Below are positions 49,900 through 58,173 of a stretch of 64,000 nt of DNA, piece by piece. This stretch comes from Arthrobacter koreensis (GTDB taxonomy: Bacteria; Actinomycetota; Actinomycetes; Actinomycetales; Micrococcaceae). How positions within the stretch are numbered: the stretch's first letter is position 1; every line of letters begins with the position of its first letter. The notes below the pieces were generated by a model that did no database searches, was not told the DNA's origin, and saw only the letters and a program-made list of their open reading frames with translations. The stretch is taken from the NCBI RefSeq assembly GCF_009193255.1, contig NZ_WACG01000001.1, forward strand, positions 992,001 through 1,056,000, read 5' to 3'. The position numbers and the translations under genes were made by a program.

Positions 49900-50754
49900 A
49901 TGTCGACTTATCACCGCCGCGGGCACTACAGGCGCGGCCCGAATGGCCAGCAGGTGTGGGTGTCCGCTCACGACGTAACAAGGGGCGGCGGGAAGAAGTA
50001 TTTTTACACTCCACCAAAACAAGGAATTCAATCCAACAATTCTTCCGTCTCCGCTCCTCGTTCGAGACCCGCACGGTGGGCCGAGCCGAACGCCAGCTGC
50101 CCGGTCTGCGGTGCGCCAGTCTACTTCTACCGAAATGAAGCTGGCAGCAAGGTCTACTTCGACGAGATTGGGCCGCCTTGGCCGAAACACCCCTGCATCG
50201 ACCTATCCGGCCTTACCACCCCGGTGAAGGGCGCCAGTGAAGAGCCCCAGCCAACAGGGCGCGCATCATGGAGCGGTGGAAGTGGATACACTGCCTACAC
50301 CGTTCACGACTCCGTGTCCGGGGATAAACGGACTCTTCTTCGATTGGAGCGTCTGCATGAGACGGACCGGGTGGAGCTCTGGGATGTCGAAGGCGAGCTA
50401 AGACCCCGCCCCGGGCAGCTAATCTTTGCATCCGAGATCTCAATTTCATATTTTGACCGTGGACAAATGTCGGTCATCTACCGCCCGGCCGCCTCTGCCA
50501 CCACCCCATCGCCCGGTGTCGTCCACCAAACTCCAGATAGCGCCTACGGTTGCGGTGGATTGCTTCTCGTCCTGTTTATTCCGATCTTAACTTGGCTAGT
50601 ATTCGGTTTCTGGGGTCCCGGAAACCACTCCTTGATAGGGGTCATCGGCGGGACAATCCTCAGTATCATCACGGCGTTAGGCCTCCTTCAGGGATTCGCT
50701 CTTCTGGCTCCCCCGGCTGCCAATACTCCTGAACGGCCAGACCACCAAGGGTAG
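49900..50754 (+). CDS. Orphan protein with zinc-ribbon-like motif and two TM helices
   Basis: 284 aa. N-terminus reads HRRGHYRRGPNGQQVWVSAH, then a polar region; CPVCGAPVYFYRNEAGSKV ... HPC (about residues 67-99) looks like a zinc-ribbon-type Cys cluster; two transmembrane helices occupy about residues 222-270. Base composition is clearly less GC-rich than its neighbours and codon choice is unusual (ATA, TTA, AAT), which points to recent transfer. No ribosome site is evident before ATG 49900. Similar zinc-ribbon/membrane proteins occur in accessory regions; no function assigned. Confidence 0.75.
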   Translation: MSTYHRRGHYRRGPNGQQVWVSAHDVTRGGGKKYFYTPPKQGIQSNNSSVSAPRSRPARWAEPNASCPVCGAPVYFYRNEAGSKVYFDEIGPPWPKHPCIDLSGLTTPVKGASEEPQPTGRASWSGGSGYTAYTVHDSVSGDKRTLLRLERLHETDRVELWDVEGELRPRPGQLIFASEISISYFDRGQMSVIYRPAASATTPSPGVVHQTPDSAYGCGGLLLVLFIPILTWLVFGFWGPGNHSLIGVIGGTILSIITALGLLQGFALLAPPAANTPERPDHQG

Positions 50755-51046
50755 ACGTAATTCAAAGCTCCCGACTCGGCGTTATCGGCGACCCGCGCTC
50801 ATGTCCGCCGGACTGATGTTCTAGCCCTCTCCTGTTTCCTCGAAGACTTCGCAGTGGGGCCGTTCCTAACGGACAGACGCGATGATCTGTAGAAGGTCCA
50901 GAGATGCGCCAACAGAGCTCTCCTGCCTTGCGTCATGAGCTGGCACTGAAGAAACGGTGGCCCTAAGACCGTCGGTCTTAGCAGCAACAGGAATCTAGGG
51001 TCGCCCCATCGTTAAGGACCGAGCCGGACTCCTCATGCCTCCCCCG
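50755..51046. other. Intergenic region without gene; palindrome at 50963-50981
   Basis: Lower-GC spacer between the orphan gene and the hydrolase. The only structure seen is the palindrome CTAAGACCG-T-CGGTCTTAG (50963-50981), which could be a terminator stem or an operator half-transferred with the orphan gene. Confidence 0.5.
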
Positions 51047-51760
51047 TCAGCCGGCCGCAGCAGCAAGAACCTCCGCCAGGTCCCCCGGGCGGCTCCACAT
51101 CGGCCAGTGCCCGGTGGGCAGGTCCAGAACCTTCATGTCCATGAGCTCCGCGGTTTCGGCAAACATGGGGTGTCCCGACCGGGCCAGCTCCATCATCTGC
51201 CCGCCGGGAATGGAGCAGCACACGAGCGTTGTGGGAACCTGACGGCGCGCATCGTTGGACAGTTCGAGCGGCTGGCGCAGCACGGGTCCGGGCTCCGGGA
51301 CCGCGCGGGTCCGGAAACGGTCGAGGGCCTCCTCGCTCAGGCCCTCCAGACTCGCCTGCTGCCCCAGCGACTCGAAGTCCGGCAGCGGCAGCTCGGCCCC
51401 GTCCTCGGGGAAGCCCGGCGCGAAGACGCTGCCCGGGCCCACAGGACCGGAGTCCACCCACACCATCCGGCGGATCAGCTCAGGGTGCCGGTCCAGGACC
51501 AGGCTGACGGGGAAGTTCGCGCCGCTGTGCGCGACCAGGGTAACCGGCCTGCCGTGGCGGGTGACGACGTCGGCAATTGCCGCTGCCTGCTCATCGAGGG
51601 TCCGTGCCGTGCGGCTGGGGTCTTCCGGGTCGAGGCCCGGCAGGGTCATTGCGGTCGCCGGGACGTTCGCTGCGGCCAGGTCTTTCAGGACTTCGTCCCA
51701 GGCCCAGGCGCCCAGCCAGTGGCCGGCGATCAGGATGACGGGGCTCTTCGTAGTGTTCAT
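51047..51760 (-). CDS. Alpha/beta hydrolase
   Basis: 237 aa esterase/lipase-like hydrolase of the salicylate-esterase (hydroxynitrile lyase-like) branch. Oxyanion segment AGHWLGAWAWDEV; nucleophile serine in LVAHSGANF; acid and histidine with GHWPMWSRP near the end. GTAGGAAC precedes ATG 51760. Divergent from a WYL regulator, with which it shares the promoter region. Substrate unknown. Confidence 0.9.
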   Translation of the reverse strand: MNTTKSPVILIAGHWLGAWAWDEVLKDLAAANVPATAMTLPGLDPEDPSRTARTLDEQAAAIADVVTRHGRPVTLVAHSGANFPVSLVLDRHPELIRRMVWVDSGPVGPGSVFAPGFPEDGAELPLPDFESLGQQASLEGLSEEALDRFRTRAVPEPGPVLRQPLELSNDARRQVPTTLVCCSIPGGQMMELARSGHPMFAETAELMDMKVLDLPTGHWPMWSRPGDLAEVLAAAAG

Positions 51761-51792
51761 GTTCCTACCTTCACACCTCCGCTGGGCAGGTG

Positions 51793-51812
51793 TATGTCAC
51801 TATTTATGTCAT
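51793..51812 (+). promoter_or_regulatory. Direct repeat in the hydrolase/WYL divergent promoter
   Basis: TATGTCAC (51793-51800) and TATGTCAT (51805-51812) repeat with a 12-base period between the two divergent genes. Possible binding site of the WYL regulator. Confidence 0.4.
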
Positions 51813-51830
51813 GAATTTTCGAGCAGCCGC

Positions 51831-52523
51831 ATGAAGCGCACCGAGCGGCTTGTAGCCCTGTCCGAGATGCTGCGGCGCAGCGGCAGCCGGGGCTGCTCGG
51901 CCGAGAAACTGGCCCGCGAATTCGGCGTCTCCGTCCGCACCGTCAAGCGGGACCTCGACGCCTTGGGAAACAGCGGCGCACCCATCTGGTCCCGCCCCGG
52001 CCCCGGCGGCGGCTATGGACTGGCGAGCAGCGGGTCCCTGCCCCCGGTCACCCTGTCCCCGTCCCAGGCGGTGGCGCTGATGGCGGCTGTTTCGGCGGCG
52101 TCGGACGCTCCCTATGCGGACCTGGCGGCAGCCGGCGTCCGCAAAATACTGGACGTGCTGGACCCTCGTACCCGCGCCCGGGCCGATGAGCTGGCATCCC
52201 GCGTGTGGGTCAATGCCCCGCCCGCGTCCTCCCGCGCGGTCCGGTCCGCGTTGGAGGAAGCAATGGCAGACCAGCGGGTGGTCCGCATCCGCTACACGGC
52301 CAAGGACGGCGCGGTGACAACCCGCGACGTCGAGCCCATCCTCTTCGCCTCCACCAGCGGCCGGTGGTTCCTGGTGGGATGGTGCAGGCTGCGGAACGGA
52401 ATCCGGTGGTTCACCGTTGCCGGCATCGAACGGGCGAGCGTCACTGCGATGGCGTGCACCGGGCACACCGTTGAGGAGGTCGGCGAGCCGCCGGCGAACG
52501 CCCGGCCGGTGCACGGCGGCTAG
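51831..52523 (+). CDS. WYL-domain transcriptional regulator
   Basis: 230 aa. N-terminal HTH_11 (KRTERLVALSEMLRRSGSRG and KLAREFGVSVRTVKRDLDAL), then a WYL-type domain with VRIRYTAKDGAVTTRDVEP and GRWFLVGWCRLRNGIRWF. WYL domains bind nucleotides or small ligands and adjust DNA binding. Probably controls the divergent hydrolase gene. Start ATG 51831; the longer upstream frame overlaps the hydrolase antisense and is not credible. Confidence 0.9.
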   Translation: MKRTERLVALSEMLRRSGSRGCSAEKLAREFGVSVRTVKRDLDALGNSGAPIWSRPGPGGGYGLASSGSLPPVTLSPSQAVALMAAVSAASDAPYADLAAAGVRKILDVLDPRTRARADELASRVWVNAPPASSRAVRSALEEAMADQRVVRIRYTAKDGAVTTRDVEPILFASTSGRWFLVGWCRLRNGIRWFTVAGIERASVTAMACTGHTVEEVGEPPANARPVHGG

Positions 52524-52685
52524 CTCGCTGTTCGGAGGAGAGCACCAGCCGACCACGCTCTGAGAGAGTCCGCGGCAGGGCGGGCAACAGCTGCCCCGGA
52601 CCTATAAATGCCGCCGACGCCGGTGCTAACGTGGGGCACGGATTGATTCGCTGTGAGGCCGCAGGCCTTGCGGAAGGAGATCGTC

Positions 52686-53819
52686 ATGACCCGGAAACTC
52701 CACGAATTTGCTGAGCTTTACCGGCGCAAGGGGCCCTGGTGCGTCGCCTACATAGATGCCTCCGCCGGGAACGTGGACAGCCTGGAAGCAGCCGAGGTCC
52801 GCCCGGAGGATGTCAGGAGGGCGCTGGCCAAACAGGGCGCACCGCCGGAGGACCAGGAAGCCGCGGAGACTGCAGTGCTTCCCGCCGAAGGAGTTCCCTC
52901 TCCGGTCTCCCGCTACCTCCTCGTCCAGCAGGGCACGGTGGCGTTGAACGAACTCCTGCCCGGAGAACTGGTGCTGCCGGAGCGCATCTCGGTGGACCCG
53001 GTTCCCGATCTCCTGCCGCTGCTCAAACACCGTCCTGAGGAACTGCCGTACATCGTCGCGGAAGTCTCCCGCGAGGACGCCGAGATCCGCCTGCTTTTCG
53101 TCGGCCGCGAAGTCTCCACCGTCGAGGATGTGGAGGGGGACAAAGAGGACATCACCAAGCTCCCCGCCGGAGGCTGGTCACAGGACAAGTTCCAGCGGCA
53201 GACCGAGCAGATCTGGCGGCGCAATGCGGACCAGGTCGCGGAGCAGATCGACCGGATCGTGGACAGCAGCGGGGCCAAACTGATCGTGCTTGCCGGTGAC
53301 GTCCGGGCGCGGGGACTGGTACAGGACCAGCTCTCCGAAGCCCACAAGCCACTGGTCAGCATGATCGATTCCCACATGCCTGTAGCCGGGGCGGGCCGCA
53401 GGAGTTTCGAGGACAAAGTCCAGGAACGCATTGCACTGCTGTGGGCTGAGGAGCAGGAGCAGATTATGGATCGCCTGGCTCAGCAGCAGGGGCAGGCCAA
53501 CCCGGAATCTGTCACCGGCTTCGGCGCAGTGGTGAACGCCCTCCAGCAGGCCCAGGTGGAGCTTCTGATTCTGAATGACAATGCGCTGGCCGACCATCAT
53601 GCCCTGGCCCTGGGGGCCGAACCGTGGGTCGCCACCGCTCCGGAACAGTCCCTCGGTGCTGAGGTCCTGGGCCAGGTTCCGGCCCCGGCGGCGCTGGTGC
53701 GTGCCGCTGCCCTGACCGACGCCAGTCTGCTGCTGGTGCCCGACGGCGTCCTCCCCCACGGCGTGGACGCTGCCGCACTGCTGCGCTGGCCTACCGGCCC
53801 TGGGGCGCCGAAGGGCTGA
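52686..53819 (+). CDS. Rv2629/Balon-like ribosome-binding factor (baeRF family 2)
   Basis: 377 aa protein of the Rv2629/baeRF (bacterial archaeo-eukaryotic release factor) family. The pattern PWCVAYIDASAGNVDSLEA at the start and LIVLAGDVRARGLVQDQL / DKVQERIALLWAEEQEQIMD in the middle fit the eRF1-like core; the GGQ loop is not seen. Members such as Psychrobacter Balon and the mycobacterial homologue bind the ribosomal A site and help it hibernate during stress, so a hibernation-factor role is likely. GGAAGGAGA precedes ATG 52686. Confidence 0.85.
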   Translation: MTRKLHEFAELYRRKGPWCVAYIDASAGNVDSLEAAEVRPEDVRRALAKQGAPPEDQEAAETAVLPAEGVPSPVSRYLLVQQGTVALNELLPGELVLPERISVDPVPDLLPLLKHRPEELPYIVAEVSREDAEIRLLFVGREVSTVEDVEGDKEDITKLPAGGWSQDKFQRQTEQIWRRNADQVAEQIDRIVDSSGAKLIVLAGDVRARGLVQDQLSEAHKPLVSMIDSHMPVAGAGRRSFEDKVQERIALLWAEEQEQIMDRLAQQQGQANPESVTGFGAVVNALQQAQVELLILNDNALADHHALALGAEPWVATAPEQSLGAEVLGQVPAPAALVRAAALTDASLLLVPDGVLPHGVDAAALLRWPTGPGAPKG

Positions 53820-53864
53820 CCTGCTCCTGCGCATCGGTCTGGCGGCGGTTCGTGCCGGGCCCGG

Positions 53865-54671
53865 TCAGCCCAACCCTTCAAAGACATCACCGAGCACTGG
53901 CGCGCCGGGGAGCCTGGGCGGCCAGGCCTGCACCAGCGGTTCGGCGCCGACCATCCGGTTCCAGCGGACGTCCTCCTCCGCGTCCGGTGGCACCCCCGGC
54001 GAGATCACGTGGCGCTGCGTCCGGTGCTGCATCAGGCCCGCCACTATCCGGTCCGCCACGGCGCTGACATCAACCTCGATGCCAATCTCCTCGTCCGGCA
54101 CGGGGCACACGTCATACAGGCGTCCCGCTTCCCACGGCTTCAGCCCGCGCCGAATCCGCCCGCTGTTCCAGCGCTCCCAGGTGGAGCGGCGGACGCAGCC
54201 GTGCAGCAGCCGCTGCAGGCCCGGACCGCCTTCGGCACGCAGCCGGGTAAACGCGGCGTCGGTAGCGGCTCCCACCGCAATGTGGTCCGGATGCGCGGTG
54301 AGTCCTTCCGGACCAAAGGTGGCAACGACGTCGGGCCGTTCCTGGTCCAGGATTCCGCCGATGCGCTCCACCAGCTCGGCAAACGGAACCCGGTCCACGG
54401 CGCCGTCGGCGTAATCAAGCCATTCGTGCCGGTCCGGCGGCCGGCCGTGCGCGGTCCACGCGGCGTCCATTTCCCGGCGGCGGATGCTGCCGAGGTCCTC
54501 GCTGACCGGCGGATAAGCCGGATCGATCAGGCCGGCGCCGCCGTCGGTCGCGTGGACCAGGACAAACCGGAAGCCGGGATCGTCCTCGTGCAGGGCCACG
54601 GTTCCGGCGAGCCCGTACGCGTCGTCGTCGGGGTGCGCGACGACGAGGGCCAGGACGCGGGAACTACCCAT
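53865..54671 (-). CDS. PIG-L/LmbE-family deacetylase
   Basis: 268 aa zinc-dependent N-acetylglucosaminyl-type deacetylase. VVAHPDDDAYGLAG holds the zinc ligands (H and D) and the catalytic aspartate; GLTAHPDHIAVG supplies the third histidine motif. Family members act in mycothiol synthesis (MshB), mycothiol S-conjugate cleavage (Mca) or antibiotic pathways; motifs alone do not decide. ATG 54671. The upstream in-frame extension to 54755 overlaps the broken DUF1508 gene and is not part of the gene. Confidence 0.9.
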   Translation of the reverse strand: MGSSRVLALVVAHPDDDAYGLAGTVALHEDDPGFRFVLVHATDGGAGLIDPAYPPVSEDLGSIRRREMDAAWTAHGRPPDRHEWLDYADGAVDRVPFAELVERIGGILDQERPDVVATFGPEGLTAHPDHIAVGAATDAAFTRLRAEGGPGLQRLLHGCVRRSTWERWNSGRIRRGLKPWEAGRLYDVCPVPDEEIGIEVDVSAVADRIVAGLMQHRTQRHVISPGVPPDAEEDVRWNRMVGAEPLVQAWPPRLPGAPVLGDVFEGLG

Positions 54672-54700
54672 CACGGCACCTGGGTGGCGGCGTCGGGCCG

Positions 54701-54877
54701 TCAGGTCAGGTCGGTGATCCTTGAGTTGGCGTTGGAGCGGACGGACTCCACTCACTTGAGCGCCGATGCCTTCGACTTATAGCTTTCGGAGGACGCGATG
54801 ACCTCTCCGTTGCCTGCCTTGAGGCGGAACCTGAATCCGCCGGCTTTGTCCTGATAGACCTCGAATTTCCCTGCCAT
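54701..54877 (-). pseudogene. DUF1508 (YegP-like) gene interrupted by a nonsense codon
   Basis: From ATG 54877 the frame reads a typical DUF1508 protein: MAGKFEVYQDKAGGFRFRL, then ASSESYKSKASALK, stops at TGA (54752-54754), and continues in the same frame as VESVRSNANSRITDLT to a second stop at 54701-54703. In the family the residue after ALK is a glycine (ALKGIESVRSNA), so a GGA-to-TGA change fits. The full frame would be 58 residues plus the nonsense codon. The 41-residue truncated product lacks the second half of the domain. Confidence 0.8.
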
Positions 54878-55038
54878 GACTGCCTCGCTTGGGTTTGCTC
54901 CGGTACGTCCCATTCAGCGTTTGCCGGCCGGGCAAGTCAACCCGTCCCGGAAAGTTCACCCGCCGGCCTGCGGGCGGACCGGGACCGGCTCCCTGCGGTA
55001 GATTTCGGATCAGCGGGAACAGACTGCGGGAAAGGGCC

Positions 55039-55638
55039 ATGGGGGAATTTGTGTCAACAGGAACAATGCTGCAAATCGCAATAACGGCCGGCGTCACCTT
55101 AGCTATCGCCCTTATTTCCTGGTGGGCACGCAAACACCCCAACCGCGCCAAGGACCATCCGGAACGGATCCGCCCGCCCAAAGTGGTGCCGGGAGTCGGA
55201 TGGCTCTTCATCGCCGTCGGGCTCCTGATGGGTCTGGCGGCCCTGTCCATTGAAAACCCGGACATTGGGATCGTCATCAGTTCCGTGGCCATCTTCCTTG
55301 GCGGATTAGCATTCCTGTGGATCTACCGGAAGGTCTATGTGGCGCCGCGCCCATATGAGCTGGCCTTCCGGAAGATCTTTGGGCCGGAGCAGGTGCTCCC
55401 CTACAGCGACATTGTTGATTACCGGATGCAGCGGCTGAAAGGACAGCCGTTTCTGTGGGTCAGATTCGCCAATGGCGTCAAATACAGCCTGAACGTCAAT
55501 GCTTTTAATGTGGCGCCCATGATGCAGGCCATTGATTTTCACCGGGCTACGGGGCGCTGGCCTCTGCCGGTGGATGCGGCCCACCTCCCGCCAGGGAACG
55601 TTGCGGCCCGCAACGATCCCAGGCCCCGATTAGATTAG
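55039..55638 (+). CDS. Membrane protein with PH-like tail, ABC-operon leader
   Basis: 199 aa from ATG 55039 with GGGAAAGGG before it. Helices at about residues 9-28, 58-74 and 80-98; the C-terminal cytosolic part (YELAFRKIFGPEQVLPYSDI, FLWVRFANGVKYSLNV) resembles a bacterial PH-type domain. It ends 4 bases before the ABC ATPase gene, suggesting an operon with the next two genes. Function unknown. Confidence 0.75.
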   Translation: MGEFVSTGTMLQIAITAGVTLAIALISWWARKHPNRAKDHPERIRPPKVVPGVGWLFIAVGLLMGLAALSIENPDIGIVISSVAIFLGGLAFLWIYRKVYVAPRPYELAFRKIFGPEQVLPYSDIVDYRMQRLKGQPFLWVRFANGVKYSLNVNAFNVAPMMQAIDFHRATGRWPLPVDAAHLPPGNVAARNDPRPRLD

Positions 55639-55642
55639 TCCC

Positions 55643-56329
55643 ATGACTTTCCCGGGGGCCGTGCTCGACATTTGCAACCTGTCCGTAGGCTACGGCGGCC
55701 TGCCGGTGTGCGGGCCGATCACGGCACGCGCCGAGGCAGGCGAGATCCTCGGCATCGTCGGCTTCAACGGTGCCGGGAAGTCCACCGCCGCCCGCACCAT
55801 CGCCGGGAAGCAGCAGATGCTTGACGGCGAGGTGCGGGTCCACGGGCTGCCGGTCAACGAGGACGCCATCCCGTTCCGCCGCTCGGTCGCCGCCCTGTTC
55901 GACGAGGATGCGTTCTTCCCTTCCCTCTCCCTGCGCGAGCACCTGCAGCTGGTCGCCCGCGGCCACTCGGTCCCGGATCCGGACGCTGCCGTCGACGCCG
56001 AACTGGAGTTCTTCGCCCTGCAGGAGCGGGCCGACGCCGTTCCCGCCTCCGTCTCCTCCGGCCAGCGCCGCCGGCTGCTGCTGGCGTCTGCCCTGATCCG
56101 GCCGTCGTCGCTGCTGATCCTGGACGAGCCGGAACAGCGTCTGGACCCCGCCATGCGCGAACGCGTCGGCGAACGTCTCCAGGCCTATGCCGCCGACGGC
56201 GGGACGGTCCTACTGGTCACGCACGATCCGGCGCTGCTGCTGGCCACTGCGCAGCGGTGCCTGCTGATTGACGACGACGTCCGGGAGATCGCGCCCGAGC
56301 GCGCCGCCGCGGAAATCGCCGGACGCTGA
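55643..56329 (+). CDS. ABC transporter ATP-binding protein
   Basis: 228 aa ATPase: Walker A GFNGAGKST, signature VSSGQRRRLLLASAL, Walker B LLILDEPEQRLD and switch H in VTHDPALL are all present; the aspartate of the D-loop is kept. Forms an exporter-like pair with the DUF6297 protein 4 bases downstream. Confidence 0.93.
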   Translation: MTFPGAVLDICNLSVGYGGLPVCGPITARAEAGEILGIVGFNGAGKSTAARTIAGKQQMLDGEVRVHGLPVNEDAIPFRRSVAALFDEDAFFPSLSLREHLQLVARGHSVPDPDAAVDAELEFFALQERADAVPASVSSGQRRRLLLASALIRPSSLLILDEPEQRLDPAMRERVGERLQAYAADGGTVLLVTHDPALLLATAQRCLLIDDDVREIAPERAAAEIAGR

Positions 56330-56332
56330 CCG

Positions 56333-57877
56333 ATGACCACCGAAACCGTCCAGGCCCCTCCTTCCTTCGACCCGGTCCGCTACACCCGGCAGGCCTCGCG
56401 GGCCTTTTCCCGCGGCCGGACCCGGTTCCGGGATGCGTTCGTCGACGTGTACACCGCCGTGCTGGCGCTTGGAACCATCGGGGCGCTGGCCGTGGGACTC
56501 GTCCTGGCCCTGCGCGATCAGGTGGCGCAGGCCTGGGACGCCGGTTCCGGACGCACCCTGGTGGCGCCGCCGTCGTTCGCCCTGCCCGACGGCACGGCCG
56601 CGGCCGTGCTGGTGTTCGCGGCCCTGGTGACGGTGATGAGCGTGGCCCGGAAGTTCGGCCCGGCCTCGGTCAGCGGCCCCGAGGGGTACTGGTGGCTGAG
56701 CCTGCCGCTGGACCGGCGCCCCATGGTGACCGGACGCCTGGCTCGCCGGCTGGCGCTGGTGTGGGCGGGCGCCACCGTGCTGTATCTGCCGTTCGGGTTT
56801 GTTCTGGATCTTCAGGCCGGCATGGCGGGGCAGCTCCTGACCGCCGGAACGTTCGGGATGGCTGCGGTTTGCGCCGTGCTGCTGGCGGCGTGGCAGCAGA
56901 CCCGACCGGCTCCGCGGTCGACGGCTGGGCGGCGCCGCGGCCTGCTCCTCGGCCTGCTGGTGCTGGCGCTCCTGAGTCTGGTCACAGTGCGGGTCGCGGC
57001 GGGGTCCTGGGCGCTGGCCCTATCGGTCCTGAGCGTCACGTACCCCTCGGGCCTGCTCGTGTTCTCCCGGCTGAATCGGATCCCGGGCCGCGAGCTGATC
57101 CGCGGCGGGGCGGTGTCCGGACATGCCGGTGCCGCGGTGTTCCTGATGGATCTCAATGAGGTGGGCCGCGCGCTGTCGGCGGAGCCCGACGGCGTTGCCT
57201 CCACCCATGCGGCCCGCTGGTATGCGCGCGGCGGACGGACCCCGTTTGGTGCCCTGCTGCGCGCTGATACAGCGGCGTTCCTGCGGACGCGCGGCTTGTG
57301 GGTGCGGCCGGTGCTGGTGCTTCTGCTGTGTGTGGCCCTGCTGCTGGCCGGCGGTGCGCAGCCGCCGCTGGTGCAGCTGGGGATGATTGCTGCTGCGGTG
57401 TTTGTGGCGGTTCCGGCGCTGGGTGTGGTGGCCCGGAGGACGGCGATCATGCCGGGGCTGGATCTGCTGCTGCCATTGTCGGTGTCCGTCGTGAAATTAA
57501 GCCGGATGGCGCTGCCTGCCGCCGCCCTGGCTCTGTGGACGGCAGTGTTGTGTGCGTTGCTGGTGCTGCTAGACGCGGGCGATCCGTCGCTGATCGCTCT
57601 GGGTGCGCTGGCTGGTGTGGGGTTTGGTGCGTCGGCGGTGCGGGGTGCCTACCGGGTCCAGCCCGACTGGACAGCTCCTCCTATCGAAACCCCGTTCGGC
57701 CCGGTGCCCCGTGCCCAGGCCGGGTCGATGCTCCGCGGTTTCGACACAACGCTTCTGGCGCTGGTTCCGCTCCTGCTCGGGCTCTTCCTGGGCTATGTGC
57801 CCGGAGTGTTGCTGCTGGCGCAGGCTGGGTTTTCGGTGGTGTGTGTGCTTGTGGTGATGTATTCGAGCCCGAACTAG
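56333..57877 (+). CDS. DUF6297-family membrane protein (ABC permease partner)
   Basis: 514 aa with about twelve hydrophobic segments. After a basic N-terminal region (YTRQASRAFSRGRTRFRDAF) come helices in two blocks (about residues 40-235 and 315-510) with a polar loop between. Actinobacterial DUF6297 proteins usually stand next to an ABC ATPase, as here, so a permease role is inferred. The RNA 3' half has GTG-rich codon runs but is intact. Confidence 0.85.
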   Translation: MTTETVQAPPSFDPVRYTRQASRAFSRGRTRFRDAFVDVYTAVLALGTIGALAVGLVLALRDQVAQAWDAGSGRTLVAPPSFALPDGTAAAVLVFAALVTVMSVARKFGPASVSGPEGYWWLSLPLDRRPMVTGRLARRLALVWAGATVLYLPFGFVLDLQAGMAGQLLTAGTFGMAAVCAVLLAAWQQTRPAPRSTAGRRRGLLLGLLVLALLSLVTVRVAAGSWALALSVLSVTYPSGLLVFSRLNRIPGRELIRGGAVSGHAGAAVFLMDLNEVGRALSAEPDGVASTHAARWYARGGRTPFGALLRADTAAFLRTRGLWVRPVLVLLLCVALLLAGGAQPPLVQLGMIAAAVFVAVPALGVVARRTAIMPGLDLLLPLSVSVVKLSRMALPAAALALWTAVLCALLVLLDAGDPSLIALGALAGVGFGASAVRGAYRVQPDWTAPPIETPFGPVPRAQAGSMLRGFDTTLLALVPLLLGLFLGYVPGVLLLAQAGFSVVCVLVVMYSSPN

Positions 57878-58173
57878 TGGCGTGCAAGCCTTACATGGCG
57901 TTTAGGGGTAGGTCTCGGCGGGCTGGGCAGCTAACATGTTCCTGCCGAACGGCGCAGTCATGCCGCTGTCCGATGACAGCGTCGGCCGCCCCCCCCTCCC
58001 GCATGACCTTACCGATGCCCCGCCGTGCAACCCGCGAACTACAACGTTACCTAAGAGATGCGCGGAGAGCTGGCCCTAACGATGTTCGCAACGAACCTAG
58101 CTAGTGTAATGACATGTAGTGGACAAACGCAGAGTTCCGTCGCATTGCCTAGGGAAGAAAGACTGGTTATAGG
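57878..58173. other. Spacer at the edge of the accessory island
   Basis: 296 bases with no credible gene. GC falls across this stretch relative to the DUF6297 gene, and a run of eight C residues occurs around 57990-57997. No integrase site, direct repeat or tRNA fragment is visible. Confidence 0.4.

Noticed and set aside
54752-54754. TGA in the DUF1508 gene as selenocysteine codon
   Set aside because: Family has Gly, not Cys, there, and no SECIS-like hairpin follows.
57298-58104. 268-aa open frame overlapping the end of the DUF6297 gene
   Set aside because: Out-of-frame shadow of the membrane protein gene; Cys/Gly/Ala-rich without pattern, and no ribosome site.
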